Of a stretch of DNA of 64,000 nucleotides, positions 37,973 to 50,280 are shown piece after piece. Numbering within the stretch: the first letter of the stretch is position 1; each line of letters starts with the position of its first letter. Origin of the DNA: Capsicum annuum (taxonomy: Eukaryota > Streptophyta > Magnoliopsida > Solanales > Solanaceae); NCBI RefSeq assembly GCF_002878395.1, contig NC_061111.1, positions 24,094,735 through 24,158,734 on the forward strand, in the 5' to 3' direction. The notes beneath the pieces are model-generated. The model saw nothing but the letters and a program-made list of their open reading frames with translations, had not been told where the DNA came from and did no database searches. Both the position numbers and the translations under genes were made by a program.

Positions 37973-38331
37973 TGTTTTAATATTAAGATCAAGACTAACA
38001 ATGTAAAGACCAAGACAACCTAAGAGGAACAATGAAAAATAAATAACAAGAGAATAATATAATATAATTTTCTTCTACAAGAGAACAATATAATATAAAT
38101 TTCTTCTTTCTTTCAAGTATATCAAACATTTTCCTCAAGACCTCTATTTATAGTATTACAAAGAGAAACTTCAAGAGGTATCATCAACATGACATTAACT
38201 CATAGAAGGTAGGAGAATATGGGGAGTGGATGATTAATGAGGAGGTAGTGGAGGTGTGAGAGTTAATACACTTAATGGAGGAATTACACCTAGAAGGTAT
38301 GAAAATCCACATTATTATGTTATTTATAACA
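37973..38331 (-). repeat. 3' LTR of copia element 2
   Basis: 359 bp. On the minus strand it begins TGTTATAAATAAC and ends AATATTAAAACA. It keeps an intact TATA box (ACTATAAATAGAGG near 38145-38158). Confidence 0.9.
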
Positions 38332-38559
38332 CTTCCTCTTAAATGTCCATTGATAGACAATGTGCCTCGTTAAAATTTTACTAAGAAAAAAATATGTGGG
38401 AAAAAATTCTAGTGAAGGAAAAAAAGTATACATATATCCTTATACGTATTGTTTGTTGCCTCGTTAAAAACCTTGTCAGAAAAATTTATTAGGACAAAAC
38501 CTAGGTCAAGGAAAAAAGAGTGCAGCGCGTACTTTACTCCCTCTGATGCAAACATCATT

Positions 38560-39225
38560 TCATTTCTCAGAGATGACACATCCCAATCTTGAATATCAGC
38601 TCAAATATTGAGGTTGACAATGCTTTAGTGAACAGATTCGTCAAATTATCGACCGAGAAAATTTATTGAACATCTATTTCACCTTTCTTCTCAAGATCAT
38701 GAGTGAAAAAGAATTTTGGCGAAATATATTTTGTTCTATCTCCTTTAATATAACCTCCCTTCAGTTAAGTTATACATGTAACATTATCTTCATACAATGT
38801 AGTTGGAATATCCTTATTCAAAGAAAATCCACACATTTCCTAAATATGTTGAGTCACTGATCTCAACCAAATACATTCCTGACTTGCTTCATGAATGACA
38901 ATGATTTCTGCATGATTTGAAGAAGTTGTAGCTAATGTTTGCTTCATTAAATTTCATGATATAGTTGTGCCACCATATATAAATAAATAATCTGTATGAG
39001 ACCGAGCCTTATGTGGATTAGACAAATATCCTGCATCTGTATAACCAATCATTTCTGACTTGGATTCATTAGAATAAAATAATCCCAAGTCAATGGTTCC
39101 CCAAAGATATTTGAATCTATGTTTGATACTATTCCAATATCTTTTTATTAGGAAAGAGCTGAATCTTACCAATAAACTTACCGTAAAATAAATATCTGGC
39201 CGAGTATTATTGGCAAGATACATTA
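38560..39225 (-). pseudogene. Copia 2 pol: RNase H and C-terminus
   Basis: MYLANNTRPDIYFTVSLLVR begins near 39223, followed by MIGYTDAGYLSNPHKARSHT (RNase H, with TDAG keeping the Asp) and GGTTIS, ending at a TGA. Downstream (about 38885-38600) decayed frames continue with GDRTKYISPKFF-like and KALSTSIFE-like strings. Several stops interrupt it. Confidence 0.82.
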
Positions 39226-39930
39226 GTGCCTCGATTGGACTAAGATATGAAGTTTCATCACCAAGAAGCTTTTCATCATTTTCTTGAGGTCAAAATGGAT
39301 CTTTGTTTATATCAAGAGACCTCACAACCATTGGGATACTCAATGGATGTGATTTATCTATGTAAAATCACTTTAAAATCTATTCGATATATGTTGATTG
39401 ATGGACAGAAATTCTATTTGTCAAATGCTCAATCTCTAGGCCGAGACAAAATTTTGTCTTTCTCAGATCTTTCATTTCAAATTCTTTCTTCAAACATTTA
39501 ACAACTTTGAATGCTTCTGATTTTTTTATACAAATATCATTTCTAATGAGCCATAGAAATAGGCCGTGATAACATCCATTAGGCGCATATCAGGCTTTTT
39601 ATGAACTATCATATTTATTATATATATATGAAAGTAATTCCATCCACCACAAGAGAATATGTCTCTGCATAGTCAACGCCAGGCCTTTGCAAAGAACCTT
39701 GTGCCACAAGTCGTGCTTTATATCGTACGACTTTACCTTTTTAATTTTATTTTTGCAAAAAAAATTCATTTGTACTCCATTGGCTTGACACCTTCAGGTG
39801 TTCAAACTATTGGTTCGAAAACTTCAAAATTTTCAAGTGAAGTCAATTCAGCTTGAATTGCATCCTTTCATTTTGGCCAATCATTTCTCTATCTAGATTC
39901 ATTGGCAGATTTTGATTCCAATTCCTTATC
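39226..39930 (-). pseudogene. Copia 2 pol: reverse transcriptase with internal deletion
   Basis: Strings resembling KARLVAQGSLQRPGVDYAET, LMDVITAYFYGSL, LKKEFEMKDLRKTKFCLGLE and IEHLTNRISVHQSTY are recognisable across several frames. The sequence jumps from the LMDV region directly to the LKKEFEMKDL region. The whole middle part, including SLYGLKQ and the YVDD catalytic box, is missing. Frameshifts and stops are frequent. Reverse transcriptase activity is excluded. Confidence 0.82.
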
Positions 39931-41776
39931 TTATTGCATTATTTCAGTAACAACATTGTAAGCAAAAATATTGTCAACCACAATATTATTTTGATTCCAC
40001 CTATTTCTCGTCGAGACATAACTTATTGAAATTTCTTCATTCTTATCAGTTTTAGGTATTTTAACCTCCTCAGTGGTCTTATCATTTTTTAGATCTCGGG
40101 GCTTTTTCTGAGCAATTGCCACCATATTGTGATCATTTATTTATATTTTTTTGAGGAATTTTGTCCTTGAAATCAATTAGTCTACCACGTTTCAAATGTG
40201 GCCTAGGCTTATTTGAATTAATCACTTGTCCTATCGGGACATCAACTCAAATTGGAGCAGTTGCAGCTGAGATATAAGATTTAGTAGCCCTTAGAAGGTT
40301 ATTAAATGCATTTGGCAGCTGATTTGCAATATTTTACAAGTAAATCATCTTTTGAACCTCTTACTCGCATTGATTTGTTCGAGAATCTAAATGAGATAGT
40401 GATAATGCATTCCAATATATCTCATATTTCATCTGCTTATGTTCTCTCCATAATATTGGGTATACTGACTCATCAAAATGACAATCAGCAAATCTTGTCA
40501 CAAACAAATCTCTTATTATATGTTTCAAATATTTTATAATGGACGGAGATTCATACCCTACATATGTCCCTAATCTTTTTTGGGGTTCCATCCTTATGCG
40601 TTGTGGTGGAGAAATTGGAACATATACCGCACATTCAAAAAACTCTAAGATGAAAAATGTCTGGTTATTGACCAAAAGCCAACTGTAATGGGGAGAATTT
40701 ATGATAATTGGTTGGCCTTATGCACATAAGTGCTGGTGCATGCAAAATAGCATGCCCCCATGTTGAAACAGGAAGTTTTGTCCTTATTAACATTGGTCTA
40801 GCAATCAATTAAAGATGTTTGATCAATGATTTTGCTAGACCATTTTGAGTGTGAACATGGGAAGCCGGATACTCAACTTTTATTCCAGTGGACATACAAT
40901 AACCATTAAATGACTGAGATGTAAAATCACCAGCATTATCAAGGCGAATAGTTTTTATTGCTTAATCTAGAAATTATGCTCTTAGCTTTATTATTTGAGC
41001 CAACAATCTCGCAAAAATCATGTTACTAGTTGATAATAAGCATACATGTGATCATTTTGCTGATGCATCTATCAAGACCATATAATATTTGAAAGATCCA
41101 CATGTAGGGTGAATTGGTCCATATATATCATCTTGTATATGTTTTAGAAATGTAGGGGATTCAATCCCAACCTTAGCTATTGATTGGTTAATAGTCCACT
41201 TTCCTTAAGAAGAAGTAACACAAAAGAACTCCTTTGATTGAAGAATATTTTGATTATTCAAAGTATGCCCATGTGAATTCTTAATAGTTCTGTACATCAT
41301 ATAAAAATTGGAATGGCACAACCGGTCATGCCAAATGATAAATCATTAGAACCTATAAACCTTTTATTTACTATGGCATGTAATCAACTATACAAATACT
41401 TGGATGGTATAAACCAAAAGAAAGTACAGGTAGTTTTTCATGCACAAACTTTTTTCTGCCTTTATTGTAGTAATATAAAGGTATTCAACCTTTTCTTTAT
41501 TTGCAGTCTCAATATGATATCCATTTTGTCGAATAACCTTGAAACTTAACAAGTTTCTTTAAGAACTTACTAAAATATAACGCATTATCAATGACCACTA
41601 TTGTTCCCCTAGGTAGTAATAAGGTCGCTCTTTTAGAGCCTTCAATTAACTTTGTACTATCAGATATTGTATTAACATAGACCATTTTCATAATTAAATT
41701 AGAAAAGTATTTCTTTTCTCTTAATATAGTGTGAGTTGTAGTACTATAAAGAAGACACATATCTCCATTACTCATC
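39931..41776 (-). pseudogene. Copia 2 pol: protease and integrase
   Basis: The protease frame begins MSNGDMCLL (41775) and reads YSTTTHTIL where copia 1 has DSGTTHTIF, so the catalytic Asp is lost. Integrase remnants follow to about 40730, and the integrase C-terminal frame is at 40675-40361 (ECAVYVPISPPQRIRMEPQK, LGTYVGYESPSIIKYLK). The linker frame at 40125-39931 ends VDNIFAYNVVTEIMQ, matching the equivalent linker of copia 1. The domains sit in several frames. Confidence 0.82.
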
Positions 41777-41983
41777 TTAAATCCAATTGAAAATTGGAGA
41801 AATTTTTATTATCTTTAAAATAAAAATACATGATAGGAAATGTGAAATTCACAATCTTATAATGAAACTTAAATACTTTTTTTCTTGAACAATAAAAACA
41901 ACATAATGAAAAAAAATCATGATAACTAAAGAAACAACACAACAAAAAATTATTATTTTTTCCCCTAATTAATTGATCAAGAT
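41776..41983 (-). other. Non-coding spacer between copia 2 gag and pol
   Basis: About 208 bp of AT-rich sequence between the gag stop (TAA at 41984-41986) and the protease ATG (41775), with stops in all forward frames. It occupies the same place as the 680-bp spacer of copia 1. Confidence 0.6.
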
Positions 41984-43030
41984 TTAGTTTTGATCTCCAA
42001 AGAAGTCTTCAACTTTCAAATGAGTGATATCGTCAAATCCATCAAAATCATTATCTTTTAAAACTAAATTTTACTCAACATTGTCATTATATTTTTGTGA
42101 AGTTCCTGCCTCATCATCATTTTTGAAAGTCAAGTATGAATTCATTCGGTCATTTGAAGAGGTCCCACCTTCATTTCTCTTTCTTTTGAAAGATTCTTGA
42201 TACTAGCAAAATGCTTAGGTGCCCGAAATTCATCCTTCCAATGGTCTTTCATGTCACAATAATGACAATTTACTCTTGAAGGATTGTTTTGAGGACCCAT
42301 TTGGTTCTCTATTTTGTGGTTACCACCACCACGATGATTATTATATCGTCTCCTTTCATTTTCACTTCCATGAATATTATTATGACCTCGATCTTTCCGT
42401 CTTTCAGGCTGTCCATGTGCTTGTGCCCCATTTGCTTTCGGTAATGGAGCAGCTCCAGTGGGACGAGCTTCATGGTTTTTCATCAAATGGACATTATGTT
42501 GCTCAGCCACCAGAAGACATGAGATCAACTCAGAATACTTCTGAAATCCTTTTTCATGGTATTGTTGCTGCAATATCACATTCGAGGCATGAAAGTAGTA
42601 AGTGTTTTTTCTTCCATCATGTCCTCATCATTTGTAGTTTTCTCACATAATTCAATTGGGAAACAATCCTGAATAAAGCAAAATTATATTCAACAATGGT
42701 TTTAAAATCTTGAAAACGTAAGTGCATCCACTCATTACGAGCTCTAGGTAGTACCATGGCCTTTAGGTGGTCATACCTTCCATTTAAATTAGTCCACAAT
42801 TCAAGTGGATCTTTTATTATCAGGTATTCAACCTTCAATCCTTCATCCAAATGATGACGAAGGAAAATTATAGCCTTGGTCTTGTCCTGACTCGATGCTG
42901 CATTATTTGGGGTAATAGTAGCACTAAGACCCTTAGTAGCTAGGTGAATTTCAGCGTCGAGAACCCATGACAAGTAATTTTTTTCGAAGATGTCAAGTGC
43001 CACAAACTCAAACTTCGATAAATTCGACAT
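41984..43030 (-). pseudogene. Copia 2 gag
   Basis: Starts at ATG 43030 with MSNLSKFEFVALDIFEKNYL and SWVLDAEIHLATKGLSATIT, then FLRHHLDEGLKVEYLI and MHLRFQDFK. A frameshift lies near 42625. The next frame reads QQQYHEKGFQKYSELISC and an RR/NN-rich basic stretch, then the zinc knuckle CHYCDMKDHWKDEF, in which the last Cys is replaced by Phe. A further stop lies at 42142-42144. A tail frame ends THLKVEDFFGDQN-stop at 41984, parallel to the VTDFFKHPQG tail of copia 1. Confidence 0.85.
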
Positions 43031-43567
43031 GATGAAAGCTATAATATAAATAATGAAGTTAGAATAACATAATCTCAAAATAGTAGATCTTTTTTTTCAA
43101 AGATTTAACACATTTTTTTAATAAAACAGTGTGTTACTTTTCTTTATTCACAAAAATAAGGCTTTAAAGTACACCATGAACATCAACCCAAATAATAACT
43201 ATAAACAAAACACAAAATATGAAACAAAAAATTTATACCAAAAATGTTACTGCCTAACAACTTTAAAATTAAATTTCATGTTGTATATGATAAGAAAAAT
43301 TAAGTGCTAGAGACATACACCTTATGATAGTGAAAAAAAAATGAAAGTGGCAAAAACTTAGTACAACAAGTAGGTAACATATTTTTCTCATATGCATATA
43401 AATGTGGCCAATGCTATTATATTATGTCAATTTTTCATGTGTAACTATCAATATTAAAATCAATAGTTTGGTAAAAGAAAATAATAAATAGCAATGTTCA
43501 AGACAAGTAAGTTGATTATACCTGATGGATTGAAAACTTGGAAAAGAGTAGAGTCGTGTTGATAATG

Positions 43568-43934
43568 TGTTTCAATATTAATATCAAGACTAATAATGTA
43601 AATACCAAGACAAGTTTAGAGGAACAATAAAAGTAAATGACAAGAGAACAATACTATATGAATTTCTTCTTTGTTTCAAGTGTATAAAACATCTTCCTCA
43701 AGACCTCTATTATAGTAACAAAGAGGGACTTCAAAAGGTGTCATAAACATGACATTAACTCATGAGAAGGTGGAAAAGAATATGGGGAGTGGATGATCAA
43801 TGAGGAGGTAGTGGGAAGAATATGGGGAGTGGATGATCAATGAGGAGGTAGTGGAGTTGTGGTAGTTACTACACTTAATGGAGGAATTATACCTAGAAGT
43901 TATGAACATCCACATTATTATATTATTTACAACA
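43568..43934 (-). repeat. 5' LTR of copia element 2
   Basis: 367 bp. It carries a roughly 40-bp tandem duplication (GAAGAATATGGGGAGTGGAT and following, at about 43765-43852) that the 3' LTR lacks. Its TATA box region reads CTATAATAG, one base shorter than the intact CTATAAATAG of the 3' LTR. Confidence 0.88.
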
Positions 43935-43939
43935 GTATC

Positions 43940-44236
43940 ACATTCTTGAGTCGGGTTTCATTAGTCTAACCTTATTTTATATTTTTTCTTGAAAAATTAC
44001 AATTATTTAATATTCTTAGTTCATAAGCATGTAAACTTTATTAGTTATCATTGTAACTTATTTCATTTAAATATATCCACTAGAAAATATAATTTCGTTT
44101 TTCAAAAAGAGAAAAAAAAGAGAAAATTTGAAGAATTAAATAAATCCCAAGAGGGAGCTCTTGATAAATTTTTAGCAAATAATAAAAATCTTGGATCAAA
44201 AAATATGAAAGGATGTTTTTCAAATGAATAACTCAC
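43940..44236. other. AT-rich DNA, no gene
   Basis: The 80-codon frame at 43989-44231 is lysine- and asparagine-rich low-complexity sequence without a motif. Not called as a gene. Confidence 0.45.
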
Positions 44237-44238
44237 TA

Positions 44239-44560
44239 AGGGGTCGTTTGTTAAAAGTTAAATAAGGTGTATTAGTAATGTAAGCATTAGCAATGCAAAC
44301 ATTATTTTTTACACAGTATTTGGTTTAATATATTAAAAGTAATATATATTTACACAATTTTTATAAAAAATATTTGTTTACCAAAATTGGAAACAACCTC
44401 TCTACTTCTTTGGAAGTAGTGGTATGGACTGCATACATTTCACCCTCCCCAGACCTCACTTTGTGAGAATACACTGGTTTTGTTGTTGTTGTTGTTGTTG
44501 TATGTTTGTTTACCAAAATACCCTTCTTTGTACACATTCTTTTCAAGCGTAGAAGGAAGT
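44239..44560. mobile_element. Partial MITE (GGGGTCGTTTG end) split by a LINE tail
   Basis: The left end AGGGGTCGTTTGTTAAAAG is of the same type as other GGGGTCGTTTG elements. The interior repeats TATTAGTAATG and GCATTAGCAATGC-like motifs. The LINE tail at 44388-44504 interrupts it, after which MITE-like sequence continues (ACCAAAATACCCTTCTTTG). The right inverted end was not found, so the right limit is approximate. Confidence 0.5.
44388..44504 (+). mobile_element. 5'-truncated RTE-type LINE 3' tail (117 bp)
   Basis: TGGAAACAACCTCTCTACTT, then ACCCTCCCCAGACCTCACTT and a (TTG)n end, matching the LINE 3' UTR at 18610-18713. A perfect 15-nt duplication TTTGTTTACCAAAAT flanks it (44373-44387 and 44505-44519). 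Confidence 0.9.
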
Positions 44561-44734
44561 AGCAGTAGCTACTGTTGTAGAAAAGGAATTCCCAAAAGCT
44601 CAGCAATGAAATTGATAGAATTTTGGTCGGAATAAAGATGAAGAAATCAAAAAACAAGAATGGTTGGTACACTCTAAAGCAAGCCTAGATTGTTCACAAT
44701 TATTGCTAAATTAAACTTAGCAAAACACTTTAAT

Positions 44735-45004
44735 AATAAGAGGCGAAATCAGAATTTAAAGTTTATGGATTCCCTATATTAGACAAAAATAAAAGAAAAT
44801 AGTAACTAAGTAGATTTGGACACACAATCAAGAGGTCAATAAAACTTCCACAAGGACCTCTCTAGACTAACAATACACTCTATTTATGGGTTCCCAACTT
44901 ATAATTCTTATATATTTACTAGATTTCTCCATATAAATACTAAATATGCTTGAAAATTATTGGATTCCTTGGAACTTCCACCTAAGCCCCTAGATCTGCC
45001 CCTG
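44735..45004. mobile_element. Small non-autonomous hAT element (about 270 bp)
   Basis: AGAGGCGAAATCAGAATTTA on the left and AGATCTGCCCCTG on the right resemble the ends of the hAT at 1253-2306. An imperfect 8-bp duplication ACTTTAAT/ACTTTGAT (44727-44734 and 45005-45012) fits if the left terminus has gained a few bases. Confidence 0.6.
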
Positions 45005-45219
45005 ACTTTGATAACAGTCCAAAATGGTTGGCACACTCTAAATTATAGATTTTGATATAAAAAGAACTACACCCAAATTGTGAAATAGGGGTAGAAAAAG
45101 CAAATGATGACTAAAAATATAGGTTTGATAGAATTACTAACTTCATAGAAAAAAGTAAATAATTTTTTACTAAGAAGAAGGGAATGCGGAGAAAATCACT
45201 TTTGATGAAAGTACAAAGA

Positions 45220-47638
45220 TGTCACGACCCGAACTGAGGCCCAGGCCGCGACGAGCATCCCAAACCATGAAGGTTCGAGAGTCCTTCTCTACTGGCAATC
45301 ATATACATAATTCATAAACTATAAAGAAATGCGAAAAAAATGGAATCATGGTCATCCAATTTCAAAAAAACCATATGGTTATAATTTCAACAAGACCCAA
45401 ATCCATCTAACACCTGTCAGCGAAATCTCTTCTAACTGAAAGAAAACAACTTCTATTTGAAGATTGGGACAAGGCCTCCGATTGGACCATGAACTGAAAA
45501 TAATGAAATCATGAGATAAGGCCTTCTGAAATAAGGGAGGCTCACCAATTCCAATCATCTGACAATGGTCTACAGCTTAGTGAGACCCTGGGACTGATCC
45601 TCAGATCCTGAACTATAGGGGGATAATACAAATATACTGGTACGTAGAGCAATCTAAAATAACATACTTTTATATAACATAAGTGAGAGCAATTTATGAA
45701 ACATTTTACATACGATATATGAAAACACATGGGCATTCTTTAAAGACTTGGAAACATTTCTTTTAAACCATGACCCACTCTTTATTTTACTTCTGAACTA
45801 GATGGTACACCCTACAATCTATAATTCCACGGGCTATATGGAATCTGCCCATGACTCGGCGGCTAAGTCTCCAATCCAAGTTTGCCACAAGGATTGAAGT
45901 ATCTATAAGGGGGACACGCAAGATCACACAGCAGGGTGCCAAAATCCCCAATCAAATCAACATGTCATGGTAGTGCACAAGATCACAAAGTAGGTTCTAA
46001 CCATAGTCCTAGTTTGGGACGACATGAATCAAGGTAAACAAGATCACAAAGCAGGGTACCATAATCCCGTGTCAGCAAATCACAGTTTCTAGCATTGAGT
46101 CTTTCAACTCGTACTTTCTTTGGGTAACCATCAAAATCTCTTTAGGCCCATTTTTAACCTTTTCTAAAATACATCTTTCTAAATTAAAAATCTGAGTAAA
46201 ATTTGTATTTTAGTCTGTTCTGAATCTGCTATGGTATTCATCTGTTTGGTATCGTCATACCAAGACTTTCAAGTCATATTTTTAAGTCATACATTATCAT
46301 ATTACAGCTCTTTTATTTAAACAGTACAATAGGATTTACGTTTCAAAACATATGTCAAACCATGCAAAGATTTTTCAACCTTTCAACAAATGGTGGTCAA
46401 TTTCTCGAAACAATCATGCAATTCCTTTGATTATCACATTTAATATTTAAAATAAGAAATTATCCATATCTATAATTCTCAACCAACATAAAGTTCATAT
46501 AAGATAGTAAAACCCTTGGTTCATTATTTAAGACATGTAATTGAGTAACCCATAACTTGTAAATCAAGAAATAGCACCGTGAGAGAGGGAAATACATTAT
46601 TTATGCTCTCAATTCATATTTCAAAACTGAAAACACAAATATACATTTACACGAGTAAAAATTCAAGTTTAAGGGAAGGCCTTTAGACCAAAATGTTCAC
46701 AATGGATACCTCTTAATGTAATTCGAAACCCTTCATAAGCATATGATTTCTCAACATTCTAAAACCTTATTAAAACGATTTCATCATGCCCATGTAGTTT
46801 AGGAAAATCCCACGTACCTTAGATTACTTAGGTTGAAGGATGAAATCCAAATCTTAATTCGTTTATTGGAAATCTTGAACTTAAGGATTGATTCTTTCTC
46901 TTTGATGGAAACCCTAATTTCTCTTGTTCTTGAGAGTGGAGAGGACTATGAGTGATGATAAACTGGTATTTTATCAATTAATAGGATTTAATGCATGATT
47001 TAAGTCATGGGGGTGGGGTTTGAGGTGAGGAAAAACCAAAATACCCCTAAAGAAACCAAAGAAAATTGCAGAAATCTTTAGTTGACGACCTAGGTTGACG
47101 GCCCGTCAGTTAGGTGATGGCTCATCACCTAAGTCGTCACTTTCAGGCTTGAATTCCCCCTTACTCTCCTAGGCTGATGACAAGAGCTGATGGGTCGTCA
47201 CTTTGACAGCTCGTTAACCTAGTCGTCACCTAGTTGACAAGCCGTCAACTTCGTCCTCACTTTTTGTTAGACATTCCGAAGTAAAATGAGCATAACTTTC
47301 TACTCCGATATCAGATTAAGGTAAAACTGGTGGTGTTGGAAATAAGACTCAAAGAAATTTCATTTGATATATAGTAATCTTTCTAACTCATTATATACAA
47401 TAAGTTATGGTCGATGAAAATTGACCCAAGTTTAGACATTCACTAAAACTTAAGCGATAAGAAAGTTTTCAACTCGTCTCTGAGTTAGGGGACTTTTGTG
47501 ACCTCAATTCATATTCAAAGGTATTCACACCCTATAGGATTGATCATCATACATTTATTAACAAAGAGTCATTGGTTTTGGGTCTATATGCGTAGAAGAG
47601 GTGGTTTAAACTTTAGCCCGAATGTGTGGGGTGTTACA
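45220..47638 (-). repeat. 3' LTR of the LARD-like element (2419 bp)
   Basis: Begins TGTCACGACCCG and ends GGTGTTACA (plus-strand reading). It is collinear with 62319-64000 over the visible part, for example CCAAACCATGAAGG followed by GCAATCATATACATAATTCA. Short open frames here are not genes. Confidence 0.88.
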
Positions 47639-50280
47639 TTATCTCCCCTTGGGATCATTGGCCCCCGAATGATGGGTCGCAACTTGTTAAAGCTCCAAAA
47701 AAATAGAGTAAATGACATCACATTACTCTAAGAATTTCCTTTGAAGGAAAAATACGTATACCTCAAGAAGAGTATTAATGACGTCGGCAAGTGAATCGTG
47801 TAAGCATGAAGTGTGAGATAATAAGGATTGACATAGAGATGACCTTGTACATGAATTCTAGGAATCATGACCATCACAAGATATGGTATGATTTTGTTTG
47901 GTGATCATAGGCTTGATTTCCATCGGTACTAATTATGAAATAAGATTTCGTGGAAGATAGGGATCGAAGCATTCCCCACCGTACAATTTAAAATGAATGA
48001 ACCTCACTTAGAGACACTGCTTGACTATGCCCCAAATAATAAATAAACAACATACTTCATAATTTCCACTTATAATTCTCCCACACACATCTAAACACAA
48101 GAGTTTAAGTCCCACTACATAGTACTTTCATGTTAAAGCCTAATTAGGAGGAAAAAGGCGCTAGCTTTAGCTACGGGACCCTGTATTCTATACCCCATTA
48201 AGAAAATTACTTCATATTTTTACCACCATCAAACACACTCAAGTTTTAAATCAAGGAGCACCAACCACATAACCCATTGGTTTGTATTTTCATCAATCAT
48301 AACATTCAATCCTATCATTACTATACCCACTTCATGGATCTCCCCACTAAGACTAACCAATTCAATTATTCTCACTAAGATTTTCGCCACATAACTCCTT
48401 CTTAACTATTTCATGTAATGAAAGTTCATCTCCTTCACCCACCTTGTCCTATAGCCTTAGCTCAAGAAATCACATAAAAATTCTCACCTTCAAGAACATT
48501 TATTCTCCCACCTAGAACATTACTACGCTTCCACAACCACCATCATACCAACAAACTAAGAGTCATTGAGGGACCCGAGCATAAACTTCATGAATGGAAG
48601 TAACACTATTCAGACCATAACTTATACTTATTGCACTGCTCAAAAAGCGACATGAGGTGAAGATACGATAGAATAAACACAAAGTGATTCATATATCAAG
48701 TGTCCAGATCATAAATAAAGAGTCGTTCAACACAAACACAGCACAACATAGTTTCCTTAGGATAGACCACAATGAGAAACATGGATGCACATATCATGAA
48801 GTATATGGCATAAAGCCGAAATTTGTGTAGTTAAATACTAAGACAAGGATTTCCACTTGAAGTGATTGATCCTCATTTAAAGAACTGAAATTTTCCATGA
48901 GCTTGTATAAACTTTATCACTTTGGCTAATTCCAACATAAAATGATTCCGTGACATATAGAAATATATTTTCTTAGGCCCAAGCATGCTGTGAGACATAG
49001 ATTTGGATCATGAGCAACATAACATATGGCTTGGATACTTGGAATATTGGATCCAAGAGGAAAATTATTGCTTCTTGTTTGGAGATCGGAACATGTCATG
49101 AGTTACATAGAGAGCTCAAACATTAGGCATAGGAAAGACATGAATACATAAGACATTGTTAGACGTCCATTCAAATCAAAGTAGGAGGAGCTTTCTTGAA
49201 TAGGAATTGATTTATCATATTTCTTGAAACTTGACACCACAAGAAAATTCGGGAACTACTTTAATCCATTATCTCCCTGTTAGATTAATGTCACACTCCT
49301 AGGCTTGCGGACATAACCTCACATCAAAATTTGTATGACATCACCTTATACTTAAACTCTAAACTCTACCTAATGAACTATACTCTGAAGGCCTTACTTT
49401 TCAAAAATGTTGCTCTTAACTTCCGCTGGCCTCTATAGCCATCACTCTACAACTCCCACTTTTATAAGCGTATGCATCTACACTCCTTATCACAAAGGGG
49501 TATTAGGATACTCATGAACACAACTCACCTCAATAATTTTGATATAAATACACTAAATTCTTTATAAGACACCCCCTCTAGGGAAACTAATCAAAACTTT
49601 CTCTAACTCCCAAATGTATCAACTTACAACTAATATTTTCATGGGCATAGACACCCATGCTTCTAAACACTTAACACTCCATCTTTAATTCCTTAGAATA
49701 TAATCATTACACCTCTAATCACATAACTTACCACTTAACAAAATCTGTAAAACTATACCAAGGAAGCACATTGCCTACCCATATATCCTCAATTTAACTA
49801 TAAAGAACACCGTACGATAACTTTCCAGACTTCTCTATACTACAAGACTTAAGAATGAAATCTAGGTACGCGTGACACTCATACACATCACACTTTATCT
49901 AACAATATGCTACCTTCGATTTGACTTATTCTTATATACTCACGCACTTATACACTTAATGACTCAACAACAATTCATCATTTGAACACTAGTCCCCATG
50001 TACATAAATATCACAATTATCTACTTTTTTTCCATAAGTTTCCAACCTAAGATATTTCATACCTCATGTCAAGCCTACTAATTCATTCCCACAAAACATA
50101 CATCACTAATCTTAAGTTACTATCCTTTTTACCACTACCCACATCTCAAGTTCAATCCTATAGTCTACAATCAATCATGTACCACTGATAAAACATGCCA
50201 CATACTATACTAGTCCATCAAATTAGGGGATTTCACTTAACTACTACATACAATGACGTCCTCTCCATAACATTACTACT
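47639..50280 (-). other. LARD interior, non-coding part
   Basis: 2.6 kb between the LARD 3' LTR and the inserted gypsy element. No open frame resembling gag, protease, polymerase or integrase on either strand. The 3' boundary carries the CATTCGGGGGC-like motif and polypurine tract also seen near the end of the inserted gypsy element. Confidence 0.6.

Larger units (their letters stand above)
37973..43934 (-). mobile_element. Ty1-copia LTR retrotransposon 2, decayed (5962 bp)
   Basis: Flanked by a perfect 5-bp duplication GTATC (37968-37972 and 43935-43939). LTRs of 359 bp (37973-38331) and 367 bp (43568-43934) bound an interior read on the minus strand. The gag and pol proteins are close relatives of copia 1, yet the LTRs are unrelated in sequence apart from the TG/CA ends and TATA box. 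The primer-binding region (ATTATCAACACGACTCTAC, reading leftward from 43566) parallels that of copia 1. The polypurine tract AAGAGGAAG precedes the 3' LTR. Confidence 0.93.

Noticed and set aside
47498..47731. 77-codon frame spanning an LTR border
   Set aside because: It crosses the LARD LTR end into the interior and has no motif. The border is defined by the terminal repeat.
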